In this document: positions 16,077-23,894 of the stretch, piece after piece
How the letters are laid out: each line of letters begins with the position of its first letter
Position numbering within the stretch: position 1 is the first letter of the stretch
Made by a program: the position numbers and the translations under genes
NCBI RefSeq assembly: GCF_002217755.1
Contig: NZ_BCFL01000041.1
Coordinates: forward strand, 34,557-98,556
Reading direction: 5' to 3'
Source: Streptomyces hyaluromycini
Lineage (GTDB): Bacteria > Actinomycetota > Actinomycetes > Streptomycetales > Streptomycetaceae
DNA length: 64,000 nucleotides
Notes under the pieces: model-generated
The model's database searches: none
Seen by the model: the letters and a program-made list of their open reading frames with translations, nothing else
What the model was told of the DNA's origin: nothing

Positions 16077-17330
16077 ATGACAACTGCGACGACGCCCGAG
16101 AGTCTTCGGACGCCTGCCAGGCAGATGCTGAACAAGGTTCCCGAGGTCACGATCTGGTTCTGGGTCATCAAGATCCTGTGCACCACGGTCGGCGAAAGCT
16201 TCGCGGACTGGATCAACATGAACCTCGGCGTTGGCCTGATCAACACGGCATTGATCTTTACCGTCGTTTTCGCCGGCGCCTTGGGCTGGCAACTCACCAC
16301 CAAGCGCTACGTCCCGTTCGTGTACTGGCTCACCGTCGTCGTGGTGAGCGTGACCGGCACCCTCTACACCGACATCCTCACCGACAGCCAGGGCGTTCCC
16401 CTCGCGCTGAGCAGCAGCGTGTTCGCCGTCGTCCTGGCCGTTGTCTTCGGCATCTGGTACGCCCGCGAGCGGACCCTGTCGGTCCACACCATCACCACCC
16501 GTCCCCGTGAACTCTTCTACTGGCTCGCGGTCCTGGTCACCTTCGCCCTCGGCACCGCGACCGGCGACTGGACCCTGGAGCTGACCGGCTGGACCGCAGG
16601 CGTCTCCGTGTTCCTGCCCCTCGGGCTGATCGTCGCGATCGTTCTCGGATGGCGCCTCGGCGCCAACGCGGTGCTCTCCTTCTGGCTGGCCTACATCCTC
16701 ACGCGCCCGCTCGGTGCCAACCTCGGCGACTGGCTCGGCTCGCCCAGCGGTGACGGCGGCCTGGGCCTCGGCACCGCGGTGACCAGCGTGATCTTCCTGG
16801 GCGCGATCCTCGCTACGGTCGTGTACCTCACGCTCAGCCGCAGCGATGTCATCGAGACCCACGATTCCTCGCACGCCCCGCAGGCGCTGAACCCGGCGCG
16901 TGAGCGGATCATGCTCGGTTACTACGCCGTCGTAGCGGTCGCAACCGCGGCGCTTCTCGTCTGGGCACACCACCAGCCCCACGCGGCCGCGGCCAGCGAG
17001 GAGGACAGCCCCGCGCCCGTGACCGCCCATCTCACCCCGAAGCAGGCGACGTCGCCGTTCCCTCCGGCTGAGATCGCGAAGTTCCGCACGATCGCTGCCG
17101 ACACCCTGGCGAAGCTCAATGCGGGCAACCAGTCAGCCGCGACCACCCGAGTGACCGACCTCGAAACCGCTTGGGACAAGGACCAGTCCACCCTTGAGCC
17201 CAAGAGCGAGCAGTCCTGGCACTTCCTCGACGGTGAGATCGACCAGGTCCTGACGGCGCTGCGCGCCCCGAGCCCCGACAAGGCCACCGAGGTCAAGGCG
17301 CTCAACACCTTCCTCACCTCACTCGGCTAG
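16077..17330 (+). CDS. COG4705-type membrane protein with extra C-terminal domain, paralogue 3
   Basis: 417 residues. Residues 1-260 are the eight-helix unit: LNKVPEVTIWFWVIKILCTT and the four motif copies FW-G-D, YWLTVVVVSVTGTLYTD, YWLAVLVTFALGTATGD and FWLAYILTRPLGANLGD. Unlike its paralogues it continues into a ninth hydrophobic segment (YYAVVAVATAALLVWAHH) and a soluble, probably extracytoplasmic tail of about 110 residues (FRTIAADTLAKLNAGNQSAA, later SWHFLDGEIDQVLTALRA). That tail is alpha-helical in appearance and resembles stand-alone tails on other actinobacterial membrane proteins, function unknown. ATG at 16077 preceded by GCGAGGG. It lies 312 bases upstream of the penicillin-binding protein gene. 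Confidence 0.83.
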   Translation: MTTATTPESLRTPARQMLNKVPEVTIWFWVIKILCTTVGESFADWINMNLGVGLINTALIFTVVFAGALGWQLTTKRYVPFVYWLTVVVVSVTGTLYTDILTDSQGVPLALSSSVFAVVLAVVFGIWYARERTLSVHTITTRPRELFYWLAVLVTFALGTATGDWTLELTGWTAGVSVFLPLGLIVAIVLGWRLGANAVLSFWLAYILTRPLGANLGDWLGSPSGDGGLGLGTAVTSVIFLGAILATVVYLTLSRSDVIETHDSSHAPQALNPARERIMLGYYAVVAVATAALLVWAHHQPHAAAASEEDSPAPVTAHLTPKQATSPFPPAEIAKFRTIAADTLAKLNAGNQSAATTRVTDLETAWDKDQSTLEPKSEQSWHFLDGEIDQVLTALRAPSPDKATEVKALNTFLTSLG

Positions 17331-17348
17331 CCGACCGCCATGACGGAT

Positions 17349-17377
17349 CGCCCCGACGCATCCCCCGCGCCGGGGCG
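17349..17377 (+). terminator. Hairpin after COG4705 paralogue 3
   Basis: CGCCCCG (17349-17355) pairs with CGGGGCG (17371-17377) around a 15-base loop, 19 bases after the stop codon. Seven-base stem; a likely terminator separating this gene from the penicillin-binding protein gene. Confidence 0.5.
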
Positions 17378-17511
17378 GTCGACGGGCTGAGGAACGGGTG
17401 GCCGAATCGTTTCCCCGCCGCCTGTGCCCTGGGCGGCCGCTCCGGCGCGCGGGGTCTGATGCCGGGCTGCGGCTCGTTCTTGTTCGGGCGGTTGCATATG
17501 TAATGCGAGCA

Positions 17512-17535
17512 CGACTTACTCTTACGACTTGTAGG
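17512..17535. promoter_or_regulatory. Possible BlaI-like dyad upstream of the penicillin-binding protein gene
   Basis: The sequence CTTACTCTTACGACTTGTAGG contains TTAC-GAC-TTGTAG, which matches most positions of the CTACAGTCTTGTAG element upstream of the DedA gene. The dyad is imperfect. If real, it would put DedA and this penicillin-binding protein under one repressor. About 110 bases lie between it and the ATG. Confidence 0.3.
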
Positions 17536-17642
17536 AGTTGCCGGGAGGGCGCCAGAGCGCCCTGGTCAGGCCCTCATGGGGCACCCGGCGGGCGGTCTCG
17601 CGGCGATGGCGGGGGCGTGTCCTTGGCTGAGGAGTGGCGAGA

Positions 17643-20093
17643 ATGAGCGAACACCGGCGCCGATCGTCGGGGAGGACCGTACCGTCTGGTTCTGACGGTA
17701 TGCCGGGTGGCGGCCGGGCCGCGGCGCGGAGGGCCGCCCAGGCCCGGGGCGGACGTACCCGTCGCGCGGGGGGCACGCGACGTACGGACACCGGACGTTC
17801 CGGCCGGCGCGGTCTGATCGACTACCCGCGGGCGGGCAGGCGCGGCCTCCGGCGGTGGGTGCCTTCCTGGAAGCTGGTGTCCGGCACCTTCCTGGTGTTC
17901 GTCGGCGGCCTGCTGGGCCTGTTCAGTTACGCCTACGCCACGACGACGATCCCCGGCGCGAACCCCAGTACGCAGGCGCAGAGCAACACCTACTACTGGT
18001 CGGACGGCTCGGTGATGGCCACCCAGGGGTCGACCAACCGGCAGAACGTCGATCTCGCGCAGGTCCCGAAACTGGTCCAGTGGGACTTCCTCGCCGCGGA
18101 GAACGCAACCTTCTACTCCGATCCGGGCGTCGACACCCAGGGCATGCTCCGCGCCGTCTACCACATGGCCACGGGCGGTGAGGTGCAGTCGGGGTCCACC
18201 ATCACCCAGCAGTTCGTGAAGAACACCTACCTCAGCCAGGACCAGTCGGTCACCCGCAAGCTCAGGGAGATCATGATCTCCCTGAAAATCGGCGGCCAGA
18301 TGTCCAAGCAGCAGATACTGCAGGGCTACCTCAACACCTGCTACTACGGCCGGGACGCCTACGGGATCGAGGCCGCGGCCCGTACCTACTACCACGTGCA
18401 CGCCTTCCAGCTGAACGTCAGCCAGGGGGCCTTCATCGCCGCCACGGTCAACGAGCCGAGCCTGCTGATGCACGCCGACACCGATCCGCAGGCCAAGGCC
18501 CAGGCCAAGGCGCGCTGGAAGTACGTGCTGGACCGGATGGCCAAGATCCACCAGATAACCGACGCCCAGGAACAGCACTACCTGGCGTCAGGGTTCCCCA
18601 CGCCCAAGCCGTACTCGCCGTCGGCGGGAATGTCCGGGCAGACCGGTTACCTGGTGCAGGCCGCGGAGAAGTACGTCGAAGCCCACGCCTCCCTCACGGA
18701 CCAGCAGCTGGCGCGCGGCGGCTACCAGATCTACACGACCTTCGAGAAGAAGAAGGTGAACGCGCTGTCGGCGTCCGTCGCGGCGATGGAGCACCGGCAC
18801 CTCGACCCGCAGCACCGCTCGGCCGACAAGGACGTCCAGGTCGGCGCGGCGTCGATCAGCCCGTCCACCGGCGCGATCGTGGCGCTGTACGGCGGAGCCG
18901 GCTGGAACAAGGGGCACTGGACGGACAACGCGGACGCGACCGGTGTGCCGGTCGGCTCCACCTTCAAACCCGTCGACCTGGCCGCCGCCCTCGACCACGG
19001 CGCCGTCCTCTCTCCCGGGCAGCCGGCCGCACCGATCACCCCGGCCTCGAAGTTCGACGGCGACGACGGCATCACCATCAAGAACCAGCAGGGCCAGGAA
19101 CTGCCGGACTCGAACGACCCCACGGGGCTCCTGCACCAGCGCAACGACGTGTCCACCAAGTGGGGTTACATCACCCTGCGCAAGGCGATGGAGCAGTCGG
19201 TCAACACCCCCTACGTCCAGCTCGGCGAGTACGTCGGCTACGACAACGTGGAGAGCGAGGCCCTGAAGGCGGGACTCCTGCGCACGAGCCTGCAGTACGA
19301 CACCCCGGGCTTCTACATCGGTACCTCCACACCGTCGGCGATCCGGATGGCAGACGCGTACGCCACCTTCGACGACGGCGGGATCCAGCACGAGCCGTAC
19401 TCGGTGACCAAGGTCGTCGCCGACGGCCGGCAGCTGACCGGCTTCGACAAGCCCAAGGGCACCACGGCCATGCCCGCCTCGACCGCCGGCACCGTCACCG
19501 ACGTCCTGCGAGACGTGGTCAAGAACGGCACCGGTACCAACGCCCAGGCGCTGGGCCGCCCGGCGGCAGGCAAGACCGGTACGACCGACGACTACAAGTC
19601 CGCCTGGTTCATCGGCTACACCCCGCAACTGACCACGGCCGTGAGCATGTTCAAGGAGGACCCGAAGAACGCCGGCCTGCAGTCCATGCAGGGTGTCGGC
19701 GGCTACGCCAAGGTCTTCGGTGCCGACATGCCCACCGAGGTGTGGACCGGCTACATGACCGCCGCCCTCCAGGGACAACCCGTCCAGCAGTTCCCGCCCG
19801 CACCCCAACTGGGCCAGAGCACGGACGAATACGGCGCACCCTCGCCCACCCCCTCCGCGACCGCGGTCCAGAGCACACCCACGGCCACCCCGACCGCACC
19901 GGCCGCCCCGACCCCCACCACGGCACCATGCCACGGGCATGGGAGGCACTGCGTCAGCCCGAGTCCGACCGACACCGCCGGAACCACGGCCGGCACCGGC
20001 GGCGGGCTGCTCGGCGGCACAACCGGCGGTAACACCTCACCCTCACCGACGACCGGCTCACCGACCCCGGCCGTCACCCGCGGAGGGCCCTGA
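17643..20093 (+). CDS. Class A (bifunctional) penicillin-binding protein
   Basis: 816 residues. An Arg-rich cytoplasmic N-terminus and one membrane anchor (FLVFVGGLLGLFSYAY) are followed by a GT51 glycosyltransferase domain (AAENATFYSDPG with the catalytic Glu; GSTITQQFVKNTYL; EIMISLKIGG). The transpeptidase domain has the three motifs GSTFKP near residue 438, SVN near 518 and KTGTT near 642. The C-terminal 110 residues are a low-complexity Pro/Thr/Ser/Ala tail with a GHGRHC island, probably crossing the wall. It polymerises and crosslinks peptidoglycan outside the membrane. The ATG at 17643 has GGAG at the right distance; an upstream GTG would overlap that site. It is flanked on both sides by COG4705-type genes. 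Confidence 0.93.
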   Translation: MSEHRRRSSGRTVPSGSDGMPGGGRAAARRAAQARGGRTRRAGGTRRTDTGRSGRRGLIDYPRAGRRGLRRWVPSWKLVSGTFLVFVGGLLGLFSYAYATTTIPGANPSTQAQSNTYYWSDGSVMATQGSTNRQNVDLAQVPKLVQWDFLAAENATFYSDPGVDTQGMLRAVYHMATGGEVQSGSTITQQFVKNTYLSQDQSVTRKLREIMISLKIGGQMSKQQILQGYLNTCYYGRDAYGIEAAARTYYHVHAFQLNVSQGAFIAATVNEPSLLMHADTDPQAKAQAKARWKYVLDRMAKIHQITDAQEQHYLASGFPTPKPYSPSAGMSGQTGYLVQAAEKYVEAHASLTDQQLARGGYQIYTTFEKKKVNALSASVAAMEHRHLDPQHRSADKDVQVGAASISPSTGAIVALYGGAGWNKGHWTDNADATGVPVGSTFKPVDLAAALDHGAVLSPGQPAAPITPASKFDGDDGITIKNQQGQELPDSNDPTGLLHQRNDVSTKWGYITLRKAMEQSVNTPYVQLGEYVGYDNVESEALKAGLLRTSLQYDTPGFYIGTSTPSAIRMADAYATFDDGGIQHEPYSVTKVVADGRQLTGFDKPKGTTAMPASTAGTVTDVLRDVVKNGTGTNAQALGRPAAGKTGTTDDYKSAWFIGYTPQLTTAVSMFKEDPKNAGLQSMQGVGGYAKVFGADMPTEVWTGYMTAALQGQPVQQFPPAPQLGQSTDEYGAPSPTPSATAVQSTPTATPTAPAAPTPTTAPCHGHGRHCVSPSPTDTAGTTAGTGGGLLGGTTGGNTSPSPTTGSPTPAVTRGGP

Positions 20094-20190
20094 GCCGCGT
20101 CACGGTGGCCCGTGGGCTGCCCGGCCTGCCGGCGTGCCGCAGCCGCAGCAGACCGCACGCCACGCGGCCTGAACAGGCACGCAGCACGCG

Positions 20191-20207
20191 TTCAGGTTCC
20201 GTTCAGG
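20191..20207 (+). promoter_or_regulatory. Tandem TTCAGG repeat upstream of COG4705 paralogue 4
   Basis: GTTCAGGTTCC is followed directly by GTTCAGGTTGA, TTCAGG cores at 20191 and 20202, 11 bp apart; this is the best-conserved copy of the site. A palindrome GCCTGAACAGGC just upstream adds an inverted half-site. Here the start codon is about 120 bases downstream, so the transcript has a leader, unlike the other copies. Confidence 0.6.
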
Positions 20208-20328
20208 TTGACGCTGTCAAGGTCAGTGGTGGTGATCGCCCCCGTGGCGGTCGCTCTTCCGGCAGGGCGCTCGCCCCCATGCGTGGGGCGGGCGCCCTGC
20301 CGTACGACCACACAAGGAGCCCCCCACC

Positions 20329-21186
20329 TTGCAGCAGCCGAAAGTCCTCACCGACTCCGACGTCGCGAGCACGACGAAATCGGTGATGAAGAAACTGCCC
20401 GAAGTCACCCTGGCCTTCTGGATCATGAAGATCGCCGCGACGACGCTGGGCGAGACCGCCGGAGACCTGTTCTCCCAGACCCTGAAGCTCGGCTACTTCC
20501 TCACCACGATCGTGCTGTTCCTGATCTTCGTGGTGACGCTCGTCGTCCAGCTCCGCTCCAGCCGCTACAACCCGTTCTTCTACTGGACGGTGATTCTGTC
20601 GACCAGCATGGCCGGCACCACGATGTCCGACTTCATGAACCGCGACGCCAGCGCCAAGTTCCTCTCGAACGGCGCCACTTCACTCGGCTGGGGACCGCAG
20701 GGCCTGGGCCTCGGCTACCCGGCGGGCGCGGCGATCCTGCTCTCGATCCTGCTGGTCATCTTCGCGGTCTGGCGGCTGAGCGGGATGACCTTCCAGATCC
20801 GTGACATCGTCACCTTCCGCGGCGAGGCCCTGTTCTGGTCGGCGATCCTCGTCTCCAACACCCTCGGCACCTCCATGGGCGACTTCCTCTCCGACAGCTC
20901 CGGCCTCGGCTACGCCGGCGGCGCGCTGCTGGTGACCGGGCTGCTCGCCGTCCTGGTCGCCCTGATGAAGGTGCCCGTGGTGCCGAACGTCCTGCTGTTC
21001 TGGATCGCGTTCGTCCTCACCCGCCCGCTCGGCGCCACCGCGGGCGACTTCCTGACCAAGCCGGTCGCCAAGGGCGGTCTGGACCTCGGCACGGCAGGCT
21101 CCTCGGCCGTCCTGCTGGCCGTTCTGCTCGGCCTCATGGCCTACGCGCACGTCAAGGAAGGCAAGGCCCGCGCCGAGCGGGGGTAG
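20329..21186 (+). CDS. COG4705-type eight-helix membrane protein, paralogue 4
   Basis: 285 residues, function unknown. Signature KKLPEVTLAFWIMKIAATTLG, then four motif copies FW-x9-G-x4-D: FWIMKIAATTLGETAGD, YWTVILSTSMAGTTMSD, FWSAILVSNTLGTSMGD and FWIAFVLTRPLGATAGD. It is the most divergent of the four, with a longer loop between units 2 and 3 (MNRDASAKFLSNGATSLG). TTG start supported by AAGGAG at 20314-20319. It is followed by a strong terminator and so is probably a single-gene transcript driven from the tandem TTCAGG site. Confidence 0.84.
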   Translation: MQQPKVLTDSDVASTTKSVMKKLPEVTLAFWIMKIAATTLGETAGDLFSQTLKLGYFLTTIVLFLIFVVTLVVQLRSSRYNPFFYWTVILSTSMAGTTMSDFMNRDASAKFLSNGATSLGWGPQGLGLGYPAGAAILLSILLVIFAVWRLSGMTFQIRDIVTFRGEALFWSAILVSNTLGTSMGDFLSDSSGLGYAGGALLVTGLLAVLVALMKVPVVPNVLLFWIAFVLTRPLGATAGDFLTKPVAKGGLDLGTAGSSAVLLAVLLGLMAYAHVKEGKARAERG

Positions 21187-21226
21187 CCGCCCGGTCGGGG
21201 ACCACACGGTGTTCTGACGGTGCGAA

Positions 21227-21258
21227 GGGTCCTCGCAGGTGTGAGCCTGCGGGGACCC
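21227..21258. terminator. Strong bidirectional terminator
   Basis: GGGTCCTCGCAGG (21227-21239) pairs with CCTGCGGGGACCC (21246-21258) with a single mismatch around a six-base loop. It separates convergent COG4705 paralogue 4 from the end of the long minus-strand sugar operon. Confidence 0.8.
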
Positions 21259-21261
21259 TGT

Positions 21262-23889
21262 TCACGGGTGCCGGATCGCCGTCGGTGGCCAGGCCGGGGC
21301 GGTGTACGGACAGCGGAACGTATGGCGGCCCGAACCGATCTCCAACGGGTCGCTGCCGTCGGGGAGCTGGACCTCGGCCCGGGTGTTCGGGGGGATCAGC
21401 GCCTCGACGACGAGCGTGCCCCCCTCGATGCGCCAGCCCGCCTCGGCCCTGCCGTACGGAGTTTCGTGGGCCGCCTTCGCCCACGTCAGATCGCCACCCG
21501 GGACCGGGGCGATGCGCAGCCGTCGCCAGCCGGGTCCGGCGGCGGCGAGACCCGCGACCGTGCGGTGCAGCCAGTCGGCGACGGCGCCGAGCGCGTAGTG
21601 GTTGAAGGAGGTCATCTCGCCGGGGTTGACGGTGCCGTCGGACAGCATCGAGTCCCAGCGCTCCCAGACGGTGGTGGCGCCCATGGTCACCGGGTAGAGC
21701 CAGGACGGGCAGCCCTTCTCCAGGAGCATGCGGTAGGCGAGCTGCGGTTCGCCCGCCGCGCACAGGGCGTCGCAGATCAGCGGCGTGCCGGTGAAACCGG
21801 TGGCGATACGGAAGGACGCGCGGCGCACGACGTACGCCAACTGTCAGGCGGCGCCCTGCCGTTGGCGTTCCGTCGGGAGGAGGGAGAAGGCGATGGCCAG
21901 GGCGTACGCGGTCTGGGTGTCCGAGGCGAGTCGGCCGTCCGGGGTGACGAAATGGTCGGCGAACCGCTCGCGTACCGCCTGTGCGTGGGCGCGGAAGCGG
22001 GCCGCGTTCTCCGTGTCGTCCAGGAGTTCGGCGGTCTCGGCGAGAACCTCGGCCGAGCGGACGACGTAGGCGTTGGCGACCAGGTCGCCGTCGGTCCGTG
22101 CCTCGCCCGGCCGGTCCGGCGGGGCCTGCGGGTCGAGCCAGTCCCCGAGCTGGAAGTCCTGCCGCCACAGTCCGTCGCCCTCGGCGGTGAGCCGGATCGT
22201 GGCCTCACCCCAGGCCCGCATGCTCGGGTACTGGGTGCGCAGCACCTCCAGGTCCCCGAACCGCTGGTACAGGGTCCAGGGGAGGAGCACCGCGACGTCG
22301 GCCCACACCGCCTGCGCGCCCACGCCCCGGAAGGCGGTCGGCAGTACGTCGGGGACGACCAGGGGCGGTACGCCGTCCGGCCGTGCCAGCTGTTCCGCGG
22401 ACAGGTCGCGCAGCCAGCCGAGCAGCATGCCGGAGCAGTCGTGGAGGAAGGACGCGGTGGGTGCGAAGACCTGGATGTCGCCGGTCCAGCCCATGCGTTC
22501 GTCGCGCTGCGGGCAGTCCGTGGGGATGTCGAGGAAGTTGCCGCGCATGCCCTGCACGACGTTCTCGTGCAGCCGGCCGACCAGCGGGTCGGAGCACTCG
22601 AACCAGCCGGTGCGGGCCATGTCGGTGTGGAGCACGACCGCTTCGACGCGGGTGGGGTCGAGCGGTCCGGGCCAGTTCCCGATCTCGGCGTACCGGAAGC
22701 CGTGGAAGGTGAAGCGGGGTTCGTAGCTCTCGGTGCCTTCGCCGCGCAGGACGTAGGTGTCCGTGGCGCGGGCGAACCGCAGGGGGCGGGTGCTCAGTTC
22801 GCCGTGCTCCAGCACCTCCGCGTGGCGCAGGGTGATCTCGTGGCCGGCGGGGCCCGAGACACGGATGCGCAGCCGGCCGACCAGGTTCTGTCCGAAGTCC
22901 AGGACGGTCTTCCCGGACGGTGTCGTGATGACCTCGACTGCGGCGACGGTCTGGGTGCGTCGCACGGGCGGCCCCGTCGGTGCCACCAACTCGGCTCTGG
23001 GCGACGGGAGTTCACGGACAGGTGCCCAGTTGGACGCGTCGTGTCCCGGCGCGGACCAGCCCGGCCGCTCGCACCGCGCGTCGTAGGCCTCACCGTCGTA
23101 GATCTCCGAACGCTGCACGGGGCCGGCCGTCGTACGCCAGTGGTCGTCGGTCACGATGGTCTGCGTCGTGCCGTCGGCGTACCCGATCTCCAACTGGGCC
23201 AGGAGCGCGCGGTGTTCACCGTAGATGCTGCGCCTGCCGCCGTGGAAGCCCAGTCGTCCCGTGTACCAGCCCTCGCCGAGCAGCGATCCAATGGTGTTCT
23301 CACCGGTCCGCAGCAGTGGGGTGACGTCGAACGTCTGGTAGCGCAAGCGGTGTTGGTAGGAGGTCCAGCCGGGGGCCAGGATGTGGTCGCCGACGGGCTC
23401 GTCGTTGATCTCGGCCGCGTAGACGCCGTACGCGGTGATGTAGAGCCGGGCCGAGGTCACCGTACCGGTGAGGGTGAAGTCGCGGCGGAGCAGCGCTGCG
23501 GGCAGCGGTTCCCCGACCGGGGCGTCGCGGTCCGGGGTGACGGGCCGGGCCGTCCAGTCGGCCGGCTCCAGGAGTCCGGTCTCGGCGTGCGCGGCCGGCG
23601 ACCAGGGCGACGGCTCGTCCTCGCCCTCGCCCCAGACACGTACGCGTACGCCGACTCGTTCCCGGGAGCCGAGCCGTCGCCCGGGCCAGGGGACGAGGAG
23701 GGACTCGGCGGACGCCACGCGTCCGGTGTCGGCGAGGACCGTGCCGTCGGCGGCGGTGATCTCCACCTGGCGGGCGGCCTGCCGCCAGCCCGCGGCGTCG
23801 GTGACCGTGCGCCAGCTCAGGCGGGGAGCGGACTCGCCGATGCCCAGGGGCTCGCGGTGGTGCTCGAAGGCGGGTGGTGTGACGTGCAC
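21262..23889 (-). pseudogene. GH78 alpha-L-rhamnosidase interrupted by one in-frame TGA
   Basis: The gene reads as a full-length GH78 family alpha-L-rhamnosidase of 875 codons except for TGA at 21844-21846 (codon 682). Before it lie the N-terminal carbohydrate-binding-like domains (YITAYGVYAAEIND, GEGWYTGRLGF) and the catalytic (alpha/alpha)6 barrel start (FLDIPTDCPQRDERMGWTGD). After it, in the same frame, the barrel continues (FRIATGFTGTPLICDAL, VWERWDSM) to the C-terminal beta domain. Both halves look under coding constraint and nothing else is missing, so the change is recent, or a base-call error. GTG at 23889 has GGAG nine bases upstream; TTG at 23898 overlapping the previous stop is the alternative. 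No signal peptide: a cytoplasmic enzyme. Confidence 0.85.
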
Positions 23890-23894
23890 AGGCG

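Noticed and set aside
20191..20207. TTCAGG tandem repeats as PHO boxes bound by PhoP
   Set aside because: The 11-bp spacing fits, but Streptomyces PHO boxes have GTTCACC-type cores with C after TCA, not GG, and no phosphate genes are nearby.
21844..21846. TGA in GH78 as a selenocysteine codon
   Set aside because: GH78 enzymes do not use selenocysteine, the site is a variable helix, and no hairpin of bacterial SECIS type was apparent right after the codon.
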